NCBI RefSeq assembly: GCF_000750005.1
Contig: NZ_JPYA01000172.1
Span: 1 to 45,942, forward strand
Direction of reading: 5' to 3'
Source of the DNA: Geobacillus icigianus
GTDB taxonomy: Bacteria > Bacillota > Bacilli > Bacillales > Anoxybacillaceae
DNA length: 45,942 bases
The position numbers and the translations under genes are program-made. Numbering within the stretch: the first letter of the stretch is position 1; the number at the start of each line of letters is the position of its first letter. Positions 33,898 through 42,214 of this stretch are shown in pieces. The notes beneath the pieces are model-generated. The model worked only from the letters and a program-made list of their open reading frames with translations, did no database searches and was not told the origin of the DNA.

Positions 33898-35331
33898 CTA
33901 GCGAGCGGGCTGATTGTTCCGTTCGATCCGAAACACTTGAAAACCGATATCCAACTCCGTCTTCCCCGTTTCATAAACGATTTTCTCCCCCGCACGGCGA
34001 ATGCGCTCACGACCGATGTCGCAAATCGTCCGAAACCCAGCCCGATATGCCGCTGACGTTTCCGCCAGCCGTTCAGGAAGCTGCACCATAATAAACGACC
34101 GCCGGCCGCCGTCTTCGGCGTTTTGCTGCATGACCGCATGGGCCGTTGTCGCCGAGCCGGAAAAAAAGTCGAGGATGACATCATCGTTCTTCGTCGTCAG
34201 TGCGATCATACGCTGAATCAGCTTGACGGGCTTCGGGTAATCCATCACCGCCACCCCGTTAAACAGCTCCTTCAGCTCCTTTTTCGCCTCCTGCGAGTGG
34301 GACACCTCATCATGCGTCCAGATCGTGAGCGGTGTCATCGTCGGTTTCACCTCGCGCAAAAACCGCTTTAAGCGCGGCACCCCGTTGCCGTCTTTACCAA
34401 ACCAAATGCGGTTGTCCGCCGCCAACTCGGCAAAGCGCTCTTTCGTCACCCGCCAACAATACCCGTGGGGCGGCGAAACAATCCGGCCGCTTGGGGTCAC
34501 GATGTCATAAATTTTTTCCGGAATCAGCGGGCCGACCGATAAATCACCGGACGTCCACGGACCGCGCGGGTCATTGTCCGGGTTGGCATACCGCCCGTCC
34601 GCTTCCGGATGGCGCGGCAAGCCGTACCAAGCGAGGCGGTCGATATCTTTCGCGTAACATAAAATGAAATCATGATTGCGCGAGGCGAATTTGTTCATAT
34701 TCACCGGCGAAAACGCCCGCTGCCAAATGAACGTCGCAACGAAATTCCGCTCACCGAAAATTTCATCGCACACCTTTTTCAAATTCGCCTGCTCCGTATC
34801 ATCAATAGAGATAAAAATCGCCCCTGTTTCAGCCAACAACGCCTTCGCCGCCCAAAGGCGAGGATACATCATGTTGAGCCAGCCGGCATGGGCACGCGCC
34901 TCTTCCCGTCCTAAACCTGAAGCGGCACGTTTTCGCTTGCGCCAATTGTCTTTGTACATCAACGCTTTTCCTGTATTATACGGCGGATCAATGTAAATCA
35001 TCTGCACTTTTCCTTCATGCGAGGGGCGCAAAAGCTTTAACGCTTCCAAATTATCCCCTTCAATGTACCAATTGCTTGTCGTCTCCCACCTCTTGCTTTT
35101 TTCCCGGTCCAGCTGCAGCACTCCCGCAGCGGGCGCCTCCGCCAACCGCTTCGCCTCCGCTTTTCCTGGCCACGTGAACTCATACACTTCGTCCTCCGCC
35201 TGGCAGCCAAGCGCCTTTTTCAGCCGCTCCCAGTCGATCGCTTCGCCCGTCACCGCCTCCGGAAAAAGCTCTTTAACCAACTCAAGCCGCGCCCTCGCTG
35301 CTTTTTTCGCTCTCCTGCTGCCGTTTGCCAT
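33898..35331 (-). CDS. Orphan type III-like adenine-specific DNA methyltransferase
   Basis: A 477-residue S-adenosylmethionine-dependent DNA methyltransferase of the beta class: the catalytic motif DPPYNTG (residues 115-121) precedes the cofactor motif DFFSGSATTAHA near residue 400. The segment WYIEGDNLEALKLL is typical of type III Mod subunits. Such subunits normally continue beyond ...IGFQVFRIE; here the chain ends about ten residues later, and the stop lies inside a hairpin (CAGCCCG with CGGGCTG). No Res gene is adjacent. It is therefore solitary and C-terminally short. The start is the ATG at 35331 behind GGGGGAGGGGG; an ATG at 35394 would add an unlikely extension. Target sequence unknown. 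Confidence 0.88.
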   Translation of the reverse strand: MANGSRRAKKAARARLELVKELFPEAVTGEAIDWERLKKALGCQAEDEVYEFTWPGKAEAKRLAEAPAAGVLQLDREKSKRWETTSNWYIEGDNLEALKLLRPSHEGKVQMIYIDPPYNTGKALMYKDNWRKRKRAASGLGREEARAHAGWLNMMYPRLWAAKALLAETGAIFISIDDTEQANLKKVCDEIFGERNFVATFIWQRAFSPVNMNKFASRNHDFILCYAKDIDRLAWYGLPRHPEADGRYANPDNDPRGPWTSGDLSVGPLIPEKIYDIVTPSGRIVSPPHGYCWRVTKERFAELAADNRIWFGKDGNGVPRLKRFLREVKPTMTPLTIWTHDEVSHSQEAKKELKELFNGVAVMDYPKPVKLIQRMIALTTKNDDVILDFFSGSATTAHAVMQQNAEDGGRRSFIMVQLPERLAETSAAYRAGFRTICDIGRERIRRAGEKIVYETGKTELDIGFQVFRIERNNQPAR

Positions 35332-35422
35332 CGCACGCCCCCTCCCCCATGTCCGCGAAAAAGTGCTCGTGTTTCCATTATTTCGCCATGGCAAACGGTT
35401 TTCCTGCCTCCATTTCTAGCCG

Positions 35423-35459
35423 AAAAACAACCCCGCCTCCTGCGAACGGAAGCGGGGGT
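35423..35459 (-). terminator. Hairpin with T run next to the CRISPR relic
   Basis: CCCCGCTTCC and GGAGGCGGGG form a stem on the minus strand followed by TTGTTTTT. It immediately follows the degenerate repeat and would end a transcript crossing the relic array. Confidence 0.7.
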
Positions 35460-35566
35460 AGAATCCTCTAAACGAGGCCTTCCTCTTTCAAGCTATATTA
35501 TTCCTTTATGATTTTTATGGCAACGGAGATGTTTCAATCCTCTAAACGAGGCCTTCCCCTTTCAAG
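35457..35566 (-). CRISPR. Relic CRISPR mini-array: two repeats, one 38-bp spacer
   Basis: A 36-bp repeat at 35531-35566 reads on the minus strand from CTTGAAAGGGGAAGGC to GAGGATTGAAAC; the GGATTGAAAC end is a hallmark of CRISPR repeats. A second copy at 35457-35492 matches over 31 bases (one difference) but its last five bases are degenerate, as expected for the leader-distal terminal repeat. The spacer (35493-35530) is AT-rich. The A/T-rich sequence just above 35566 would be the leader. No cas gene exists in the window, so this is an orphan or decayed array. Confidence 0.7.
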
Positions 35567-35683
35567 AGCACCTTCATTTTACCATTGATTTTCCAAGGTG
35601 GCAAGAGGCCATTTTGCACACCCCTTCCACCCCTTTGAAAAATAAAATGTGGTTATGTCAACTTGTATGATTGACCAAAAACG

Positions 35684-35809
35684 TCAACTGTCCAACGACA
35701 AAAACGCAAAAATCTCCTTCACGGAAAAACGCACCTTGGGAAACATGGTCGATGCAGCCATCCCGTTGGCGACATCGTACACGTCTTCTAGCTGAAGCGA
35801 CCTGCTCCC
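35684..35809 (-). pseudogene. C-terminal gene fragment, unrecognised
   Basis: An open frame without start encodes SLQLEDVYDVANGMAASTM and then FPKVRFSVKEIFAFLSLDS before the stop. Its composition is that of real protein, and it is bounded upstream by a stop inside repeat fragment D. I read it as the tail of a lost gene. I cannot name the family. Confidence 0.4.
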
Positions 35810-35829
35810 TTAAATCACCGGCATCGTAG
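35786..35829 (+). repeat. Dispersed repeat family, fragment D
   Basis: A 31-nt block (GACCTGCTCCCTTAAATC and following, 35799-35829) is identical to copy A (there on the minus strand) except at two positions. The core and the start of the frame are missing, so this is a 3' fragment. Confidence 0.65.
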
Positions 35830-35853
35830 TAAAACAGGCCATTTTATGAAGGA

Positions 35854-35876
35854 AGGCGGGCTGTTGCGGCCCGCCT
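35854..35876 (-). terminator. Terminator of the siderophore-binding lipoprotein gene
   Basis: AGGCGGGC pairs with GCCCGCCT with a seven-base loop, followed by TCCTTC on the minus strand, four bases past the stop. Confidence 0.75.
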
Positions 35877-35880
35877 GTTC

Positions 35881-36846
35881 TCATTTCAACCCTTCTTCCA
35901 CCTGCTTGACCATCTCGGATACGGACGTCAATCCGCCTCCTGACAGATACCAATAGTTCGGATCCAAATACACGATCTGTCCGTTTTGATATGCCTTCGT
36001 CTTTTTCACAAGCGCGTTCTCAATGGTTTGCTTGGCTGTCGGCTTTCCTTCAACAACGGCATCGCGGTCAATGACAAACAAGTAATCTGGATTTTTTTCG
36101 GCAATGTATTCAAACGACACACTTTGTCCGTGCGGATTCGTTACTTTCAAATTCGGATCCGCGGCCGGGACGCCGAGCACATCATGAATGAGACCAAACC
36201 GTGATCCCGTTCCATACGCGCTTACTTTTCCTCCTGTCGTTAGAATAATCAACGCTTTCTTATCTCCCGCTTTCGCCTTCACTTCTTCGACTTGTTTCTC
36301 GATGTTTGCTAATTCCTCATCCACTTTTTTTTCTTTGCCGAATATTTGTCCGATTAGCTTCATATTGTTTGTGAACGAATCCCAATAATGCTGAGTGTCA
36401 ATGCCCATGTACACGGTAGGACCTATTTCTTTGAACTTGTCATACAAATTGGCCTGCCGCCCGGAAATAAAAATAACATCAGGCTTTATTTCGCTTAACT
36501 TCTCAAAATCTGGCTCCATCAAACTTCCCACGTTTTGATACTCATTGCTTTTGTATTTTTCCAAGTATTTCGGAACGTTCATCTGCGGCAAGGCGGTCAC
36601 TTTGACACCGAGCTTATCTAATGTGTCCAACACCCCGAAATCAAAGACAACCACTTTTTCAGGATTTTTCTTCACTTTCGCTTCTCCAAGCTGGTGCTTG
36701 ATCGTCATTTCTTCTGCCTGTTCCGTTTTCTTTTCGTTATTCTTTCCGCTCGTGCCGCTACTTTCGCTCTTTGTTTGGCCGTTTCCGCATGCGGCCAACA
36801 TGACGACAAGCAAGGCTACAACTAGCATCAGCCAACGCTGCTTCAT
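35881..36846 (-). CDS. yclQ: Ferric-siderophore-binding lipoprotein (YclQ-like)
   Basis: A 321-residue substrate-binding lipoprotein. Signal peptide with lipobox VVMLAAC (Cys20), then a Ser/Lys/Glu-rich tether to about residue 50. The binding fold (helical-backbone type III) has PEKVVVFDFGVLDTLDKLGV, KPDVIFISGRQANLYDKF and NPDYLFVIDRDAVV. It delivers iron-loaded siderophore to the YclNO permease; in B. subtilis the equivalent takes petrobactin-type catecholates. It is the last gene of the transporter operon but is separated from the ATPase gene by a 310-bp interval rather than the usual short gap. Confidence 0.9.
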   Translation of the reverse strand: MKQRWLMLVVALLVVMLAACGNGQTKSESSGTSGKNNEKKTEQAEEMTIKHQLGEAKVKKNPEKVVVFDFGVLDTLDKLGVKVTALPQMNVPKYLEKYKSNEYQNVGSLMEPDFEKLSEIKPDVIFISGRQANLYDKFKEIGPTVYMGIDTQHYWDSFTNNMKLIGQIFGKEKKVDEELANIEKQVEEVKAKAGDKKALIILTTGGKVSAYGTGSRFGLIHDVLGVPAADPNLKVTNPHGQSVSFEYIAEKNPDYLFVIDRDAVVEGKPTAKQTIENALVKKTKAYQNGQIVYLDPNYWYLSGGGLTSVSEMVKQVEEGLK

Positions 36847-37156
36847 TGGCTCTTACCCCCTTCAACAATGTTCTGTATATGTTGACGGCTTTCTTTTCCC
36901 ACGGCAAGGGGCGCCCTTTCTTGCCAATGTTCCAAGGAAAGCCGGATCAACCTGTTGTACGTTACTGGAATAGGAGTGTATCCATGCGCTTCGCCAGTCT
37001 CCCGCATGGTGTTTCCAATCAAAACCCCTTGAAATGTCATCATTTTTTGTGATTTCCAGCGATCGAGCGATCGGTTGGTTTTCACCAGTCTCTTAAAACT
37101 ACAGACAGATGCGGCTATTCCCGGCAGGCCCATTTGCGCCGCCGTAATCGCCAACC
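36847..37156 (-). other. 310-bp insertion-like interval in the siderophore operon
   Basis: The interval holds a second, degenerate copy of the end of the upstream ATPase gene, a CTGGTGAAAACC core resembling the dispersed repeat, and a hairpin (CCATGCG with CGCATGG, 36982-37009). A 103-codon frame spans it, but it has an amino-acid composition unlike a real protein, so I do not call a gene. Confidence 0.5.
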
Positions 37157-37184
37157 TTAAAAATACACACAGATGCGTCTATTC
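37092..37184 (-). repeat. Direct duplication of the yclP 3' end
   Basis: 29 bases at 37156-37184 (the last nine codons of yclP and the stop) recur at 37092-37120 with three differences, 64 bp downstream on the minus strand. Both copies are followed by a TGG(C/T)GA core. Confidence 0.8.
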
Positions 37185-37912
37185 TCTATCGTTTGCACGC
37201 GCACATCCAAATCGTAAATACGGTGAAGAACCTCATTGCGCATGATCGATGAGACATCTCCTTCGCAGATGACCGTGCCATCTTTTAAAGCGACCATATG
37301 ATCGGAATAACAGGAAGCAAAATTGATATCGTGCATCACAACGACAATCGTTTTGTTGAGCTCATCGACCAGCTGGCGCAACACTTTCATCATTTGCACC
37401 GCATGTTTCATATCCAAATTGTTCAACGGTTCGTCCAAAAAAATGTAATCTGTATCTTGTGCCAACACCATGGCGATATAGGCCCGCTGACGCTGTCCGC
37501 CGCTCAGCTCATCAATATACCGGTTTTGCAACTCTTCCAATTCCATATAGCGAATCGCTTCGCGCACATAGTTCCGATCTTCGCGCGTCAAACGGCCGCG
37601 CGAGTATGGAAAGCGGCCGAACGACACCAATTCGTTGACCGTCAGCCGGGCAGCGATATGATTGGACTGCTTTAAAATGGAAATTTTTTTCGCTAACTCT
37701 TCTGTTCGATAGCAACTGATTTCTTTTCCCTCAACCCAGATTTCTCCGTCATCTTTTGAAATCAAGCGGCTCATCATGGCAAGGAGCGTGCTTTTCCCCG
37801 CTCCGTTCGGTCCGATGAGCGACGTTAATTGCCGAGGCGGAACGGTTAAAGATACGCGATCGACGACCGTCTTTCCACCGTACCGCTTTGTCACTTGTTT
37901 CACCTCTACCAT
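37157..37912 (-). CDS. yclP: Ferric-siderophore ABC transporter ATPase (YclP-like)
   Basis: A 251-residue ABC ATPase of the iron-siderophore type. Walker A GPNGAGKS, Q-loop region SILKQSNHIAARLT, signature LSGGQRQRAYIAMVLAQ, Walker B YIFLDEPLNNLD and the switch His in VVMHDINFAS are all intact. It powers import through YclNO. Its start overlaps the end of yclO by seven bases. The end of the gene is duplicated nearby. Confidence 0.95.
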   Translation of the reverse strand: MVEVKQVTKRYGGKTVVDRVSLTVPPRQLTSLIGPNGAGKSTLLAMMSRLISKDDGEIWVEGKEISCYRTEELAKKISILKQSNHIAARLTVNELVSFGRFPYSRGRLTREDRNYVREAIRYMELEELQNRYIDELSGGQRQRAYIAMVLAQDTDYIFLDEPLNNLDMKHAVQMMKVLRQLVDELNKTIVVVMHDINFASCYSDHMVALKDGTVICEGDVSSIMRNEVLHRIYDLDVRVQTIENRRICVYF

Positions 37913-38856
37913 GCCTTTCGCTCCTTTATCAAGAGGTACAGAAAATACGCGCCCCCGACTATATTGACGATGACAGACAATGGCGTCGAAAACACAAACA
38001 CTCTCTCGACGATCAGCTGACCACCAATCAGGGCAGCGATGCCAAACAGCCCCGCTCCCGCCAGCAAATACCGATGCTCATACGTTTGAAAAAACGCATA
38101 CGCAAGATTGGCGACGATCAGTCCGAAAAACATGATGGGCCCGACAAGCGCTGTTGAAATTGAGACAAGCAGAGCCACCACCATCAACAATCGCTTGACG
38201 ATCCGTTCATAGTCCACCCCCAAATTGATGGCGTGGTCTTTGCCTAGCGATAACACATCCAGCTCATGAAGGTGGCGATATGTATAGGCCGTGGCAGCGG
38301 CAATGCACCATCCAGCCGGCCAAAGCAAATCGGTTTTCATATTGTTGATGCTCGCAAACATTCGGTCTTGAATGATGGAAAACTCATTCGGATCAATCAA
38401 ATATTGCAAAAACGACGTCACACTCTGCATAAACGTACCGAGAATCATCCCGACAAGCAAGATGAAATAGAGGTTTTGCCCCTCTCGACGAAATAAGAAA
38501 GAATACAACAAGACCGAAAACCCCATCATTGTGCCGGCTGAAAAAAGAAAGTGAGACGTGTCGCTCATCATCGTTAACGTCGTCGAACCGAAAAAAAACA
38601 CAACAACGGTTTGCACCAGCATGTAAACCGCGTCCAAGCCGATGATGCTCGGCGTTAAGATTCGGTTGTGCGTCATCGTTTGAAATAAAACGGTCGACAC
38701 TGCCCCTGCCCAACCGACAAACACCATCGCCATGATTTTTTCACCGCGCGAACGCAACACATATTCAAGATCGCCGCGCAAATGCGTAAACAAAAACAAA
38801 ACGGCTAGTACAAGAACCAAAACGACAAGCACCGCTACTTTCATCCGCTTAGACAT
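37906..38856 (-). CDS. yclO: Ferric-siderophore ABC transporter permease (YclO-like)
   Basis: A 316-residue FecCD-type permease with about nine helices. It shows GWAGAVSTVLFQTMTHNRIL, TPSIIGLDAVYMLVQT and the ATPase-contact region LSLGKDHAINLGVDYERI. It pairs with YclN to form the membrane channel. Overlaps yclN by eight bases and yclP by seven, so the three are translationally coupled. Confidence 0.94.
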   Translation of the reverse strand: MSKRMKVAVLVVLVLVLAVLFLFTHLRGDLEYVLRSRGEKIMAMVFVGWAGAVSTVLFQTMTHNRILTPSIIGLDAVYMLVQTVVVFFFGSTTLTMMSDTSHFLFSAGTMMGFSVLLYSFLFRREGQNLYFILLVGMILGTFMQSVTSFLQYLIDPNEFSIIQDRMFASINNMKTDLLWPAGWCIAAATAYTYRHLHELDVLSLGKDHAINLGVDYERIVKRLLMVVALLVSISTALVGPIMFFGLIVANLAYAFFQTYEHRYLLAGAGLFGIAALIGGQLIVERVFVFSTPLSVIVNIVGGAYFLYLLIKERKAW

Positions 38857-39796
38857 ACCGCTTTGTTCTCCTTGCCAGCAAATATAGAAAAATGCCGCTC
38901 CCTATCACCCCGACCGTCAACCCAATCGGAATTTCATACGGATAGATGACCACGCGCCCCAATACATCACAAAGCAACACAAACAGCGCGCCAAACACCG
39001 CTGTCAGCGGCAACACTTTGCGCAAATGATCACCGTAATACATCGTTACAAGATTCGGAACGACCAAGCCCAAAAACGGCAGCGTCCCCACCGTCAGCAC
39101 TTCAATCGCTGAAACGACCGCGACAATGAGCAGCCCCGCATACACAACCGATCGATAGCGAAGCCCTAAATTCGTTGCCATCTCCTCTCCCATTCCCGCG
39201 ATCGTAAAACGATTGGCGTATGCATAGGCAAGACCCATCAGCGGGACGCTTACATACAACGTCTCGTAGCGCCCCTCCATCATCACGGAAAAGTCGCCGT
39301 GCAGCCAAGCGGAAAGCGATTGAATCAAATCGTACCTATAGGCCAAAAACATCGTCACTGAACCGATGATGTTGCCGAACATCAAACCGACAAGCGGTAT
39401 GAACACGGAATCTTTATATTTGATGCGATCTAACATCGTCATGAACAGCAGCGTTCCGACAAACGCAAACACAACAGCTATAGCGGCTTTGACCAGCGGA
39501 GCCGCCGAAGCGAACAAAATCATGGACACCAGCAAGCCGAGCCGCGCCCAATCCATCGTTCCCGCGGTTGTCGGCGACACGAATTTGTTTTGGCTCAACT
39601 GCTGCATAATCAAGCCGCAAATGCTGACGCTTGACCCGGCAAGAAGAATGCTGATCAGCCGAGGCAAGCGGCTAATCAAGAAAATTTCCCAAGCCGCCTG
39701 GTCACCGGAAAGCAGCGCGCTGGGCGATAAATCATGAACGCCGACAAACAGCGAACCCATGGATAGGACAACAAGCAACAATATCCACTTTTTCAT
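38849..39796 (-). CDS. yclN: Ferric-siderophore ABC transporter permease (YclN-like)
   Basis: A 315-residue FecCD-type permease, the first gene of the operon. It contains the family segment ISRLPRLISILLAGSSVSICGLIMQQLSQNKF in two parts (residues about 42-72), SPTTAGTMDWARLG, and the loop MGEEMATNLGLRYR. The ribosome site GAGG is weak. A 250-nt leader separates it from a Fur-box promoter. Confidence 0.94.
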   Translation of the reverse strand: MKKWILLLVVLSMGSLFVGVHDLSPSALLSGDQAAWEIFLISRLPRLISILLAGSSVSICGLIMQQLSQNKFVSPTTAGTMDWARLGLLVSMILFASAAPLVKAAIAVVFAFVGTLLFMTMLDRIKYKDSVFIPLVGLMFGNIIGSVTMFLAYRYDLIQSLSAWLHGDFSVMMEGRYETLYVSVPLMGLAYAYANRFTIAGMGEEMATNLGLRYRSVVYAGLLIVAVVSAIEVLTVGTLPFLGLVVPNLVTMYYGDHLRKVLPLTAVFGALFVLLCDVLGRVVIYPYEIPIGLTVGVIGSGIFLYLLARRTKRYV

Positions 39797-40031
39797 TTTT
39801 CCTCATCTCGTTTTCCATTCTGCCCCATACCCCCAACGGGACGGGATGAACCATTTTCCCAAAACAATCAGGATATAGTGATCGTCTTTATTAATAGAGA
39901 GTTTGTTTCCAAGCAGGCGGCGCTGCTATGACAATCGGCCTCTCCCGTCAACTCTGTATGCTTTTCAAATCAACTCCCTCCTGCTTACGTCTATCGCCGC
40001 CTTCTGCCAATTTTCTTGGCAATTTCTCAAA

Positions 40032-40050
40032 GAGAAAGATTATCATTTTC
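40032..40050. promoter_or_regulatory. Fur box, downstream copy
   Basis: A 19-mer matching the classic GATAATGATAATCATTATC in 15 positions. It lies just downstream of the proposed start of transcription of the ycl operon. Confidence 0.7.
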
Positions 40051-40059
40051 ACATTTCAT

Positions 40060-40089
40060 ATTTTAATTGATAAAAATTATCATTGTCAA
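40060..40089 (-). promoter_or_regulatory. Promoter of the yclNOPQ-type operon
   Basis: On the minus strand TTGACA (40089-40084), an 18-bp spacer and TAAAAT (40065-40060). The upstream Fur box sits in the spacer. Confidence 0.7.
40068..40082. promoter_or_regulatory. Fur box, upstream copy
   Basis: TGATAAAAATTATCA, a 15-bp 7-1-7 dyad that differs from the Bacillus consensus TGATAATNATTATCA at a single specified base. Location inside the promoter spacer explains repression by iron-loaded Fur. Confidence 0.85.
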
Positions 40090-40176
40090 TGTTTTTCATC
40101 ACTTTTTCATCAATTTCTTGTCCTTTTTTCATCGACCAACAAAAACGAGATCCCTTTCCCCTTTTCTCCCTCGCAC

Positions 40177-40206
40177 AAAAAAAGCGCCCTGCCTAACCGG
40201 CAGCGC
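40177..40206 (-). terminator. Terminator of the aldehyde dehydrogenase gene
   Basis: GCGC-TGCC pairs with GGCA-GGGCGC on the minus strand, with a T7 tail. Confidence 0.85.
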
Positions 40207-40221
40207 ACTTTCATCAACGTC

Positions 40222-41688
40222 TTATCCTTTGACAAACACCGTCTTGATCGCCGTGAAAAACTCAATGGCCGCCCGCCCTTGTTCCCGCGAATGGGAGCTC
40301 GACTGCTTCATGCCGCCAAACGGCGCTTGCAGTTCAACTCCTGCACTTTCTTCATTGATGCGAACGAGCCCGGCTTCAATATCTTGGATAAACGTCAACA
40401 TTTTTCCGATGTTTTGAGTGAAAATTGAGGCGCTCAATCCAAACGGCGTGTCATTGGCTAACGCCAATGCTTCCTCAAACGTCTCCACTTTGATTAAGGC
40501 GAGCACCGGCCCAAAAATTTCCTCACGGGCGATCGTCATGTTCGGGGATACGTTCTCAAACACCGTCGGCTCCACATAAAAACCGGTACCGAACTCCCCG
40601 TCGTCCAAGCGGCGGCCGCCACAAAGCAATGTCGCCCCTTCTTCGATTCCTTTTTCGATATAAGAAAGCACCGTCTCCAACTGCTTCTGGCTGGCGCACG
40701 GCCCCATCCAAACGCCGTCCGCGAGTCCATTGCCGATGGTCAGTTCCTTGATCCTTGCCAACAACCGCCGTTTAAACGGTTCGTATATAGCGCTTTGCAC
40801 AAAAACGCGGCTTGTCGCTGTACATTTTTGCCCCGTCGAACGCAGCCCGCCGCTAATCGTCGCTTCGACTGCGCGGTCAAGGTCAGCGTCCTCAAGCACA
40901 ATGATCGGGTTTTTTCCGCCCATTTCCAGCTGATACTTTGCCCCTCTGGCCACCGCTTTTTGGGCGATCATTTTGCCGACGTCATTGGAACCGGTGAAGG
41001 TGATCGCGTGAATATACGGATGTTCGGCCATGGCGTTGCCGATCACCGACCCTTTCCCCATCACCAAGTTGACGACCCCGGCCGGCAATCCCGCTTCGTC
41101 CAAGCACTCCACGATTTTGGCCGCCGTGACCGCCGTTTCCTGGGCCGGCTTAAACACCACTGTATTTCCATAGATGATAGCGGGAGCAATTTTCCAAATC
41201 GGAATGGCGACCGGAAAGTTCCACGGCGTGATCACGCCGACCACTCCAAGCGGCACGCGGGTTGTCAACATGAGCGCCTCGCTGTCCGTAGAAGGAATGA
41301 CCTCGCCGATGGACCGCATTCCTTCTCCAGCGTAGTAGCGCAAAATATTTACTCCTCGCTGCACCTCCCCTTTCGCTTCGGGGAGTGTTTTCCCCATCTC
41401 CCTTGTCACCGTTTCCGCAATCTCATCAAGCCGTTGCTCAAGAACGTCAGCTGCGCGGAACAAATACTCCCCGCGTTTTGGGCCGGACAATTTCCGCCAT
41501 ACCGGTTGCGCTCGTCCCGCCGCTTCGACCGCGGCGTTCAAGTCCTCGATGCCGGATTGCTGCACATAGCCAACAATATCGTAGGTATTGGCTGGGCTAA
41601 TGCTCGGTTCGGTTTGGCTTGTGGATGAAGGGGTCCATTGGCCGTTAATGTAATTCAAATACGTTTGTCTTGCCGTTCCTGCCGTCAT
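40222..41688 (-). CDS. Aldehyde dehydrogenase (alpha-ketoglutarate semialdehyde type)
   Basis: A 488-residue NAD(P)-dependent aldehyde dehydrogenase. Key residues are visible: PWNFP with Asn157, VVFKPA with Lys180, the general-base Glu255 in LEMGGKNP and the nucleophile Cys289 in [20 protein letters not shown] and the C-terminal [16 protein letters not shown] are typical. The pattern resembles YcbD/GucD-like alpha-ketoglutaric semialdehyde dehydrogenases, but succinate semialdehyde or other substrates are possible. The start is the ATG at 41688 behind AAAGGAGAATGG. An extended frame to 41736 enters the duplicated leader. Confidence 0.9.
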   Translation of the reverse strand: MTAGTARQTYLNYINGQWTPSSTSQTEPSISPANTYDIVGYVQQSGIEDLNAAVEAAGRAQPVWRKLSGPKRGEYLFRAADVLEQRLDEIAETVTREMGKTLPEAKGEVQRGVNILRYYAGEGMRSIGEVIPSTDSEALMLTTRVPLGVVGVITPWNFPVAIPIWKIAPAIIYGNTVVFKPAQETAVTAAKIVECLDEAGLPAGVVNLVMGKGSVIGNAMAEHPYIHAITFTGSNDVGKMIAQKAVARGAKYQLEMGGKNPIIVLEDADLDRAVEATISGGLRSTGQKCTATSRVFVQSAIYEPFKRRLLARIKELTIGNGLADGVWMGPCASQKQLETVLSYIEKGIEEGATLLCGGRRLDDGEFGTGFYVEPTVFENVSPNMTIAREEIFGPVLALIKVETFEEALALANDTPFGLSASIFTQNIGKMLTFIQDIEAGLVRINEESAGVELQAPFGGMKQSSSHSREQGRAAIEFFTAIKTVFVKG

Positions 41689-41701
41689 GATCCATTCTCC
41701 T

Positions 41702-41846
41702 TTCTGTGAAAATGCAGGCCTGACGCGGATTTTCATCCCCGGGTGGAGGGCAGATCACTGCCCATGGATCTTTTCCGTGAAAATGCCGAACTGACGCGGG
41801 ATTTTCATCCCCGGGTGGAGGGCAAATCGCGCTGCCCATGGAGCTT
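41702..41846 (-). repeat. Tandem duplicated structured leader of the aldehyde dehydrogenase gene
   Basis: Two units (about 41702-41772 and 41773-41846), roughly five-sixths identical. Each can form GGGCAG with CTGCCC (the second copy keeps the stem by a G-T pair) and TGAAAAT with ATTTTCA on the minus strand, separated by an invariant CCACCCGGGGATGAAAATCC. The start of a third unit can be seen at 41846 onward. No known riboswitch signature recognised. Confidence 0.85.
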
Positions 41847-41930
41847 TTCTGTGAACATCATCACAACGGCCAGCCTTCTTCGAAACAATGTTTGACTGCG
41901 CCGTCGCAAACAACCTATCGCTTTACTACT

Positions 41931-41959
41931 ATACTACTACAGTTCTAATGTTTCGTAAA
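41931..41959 (-). promoter_or_regulatory. Possible promoter of the aldehyde dehydrogenase gene
   Basis: TTTACG, a 17-bp spacer and TAGTAT on the minus strand, which would place the duplicated leader in the transcript. The remaining sequence to 42098 shows no gene. Confidence 0.35.
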
Positions 41960-42098
41960 TTCCGATTTATCAGACGATATAGCAGCAAGACGGCCAATCA
42001 TCGCGCGTTGGCGACAAAAACATCCATGAGGAAATGTTGCTCCTCGCCCCAGCATGAATATCACGGCTCATCGACGGGTGATGTTTACAGAAAAACAG

Positions 42099-42127
42099 AA
42101 GGTGCCCCAAAAGGATCGGGACACCTT
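42099..42127 (-). terminator. Terminator of cysJI
   Basis: AAGGTGTCCC pairs with GGGGCACCTT on the minus strand, followed by CTGTTTTTC. It lies about 90 bp beyond the cysI stop. Confidence 0.7.
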
Positions 42128-42214
42128 CTTCCATCGCTATATGTGCACTGAATGCTGATCTTGAAGACAGACAACTTTTTAGGTCTGCCCCGGCCAAAAT
42201 GAATCTGCATCATC

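Noticed and set aside
36847..37154. A 103-codon gene between the siderophore ATPase and lipoprotein genes
   Set aside because: The frame starts in duplicated gene-end sequence, crosses hairpins and has no ribosome site; its composition is not protein-like.
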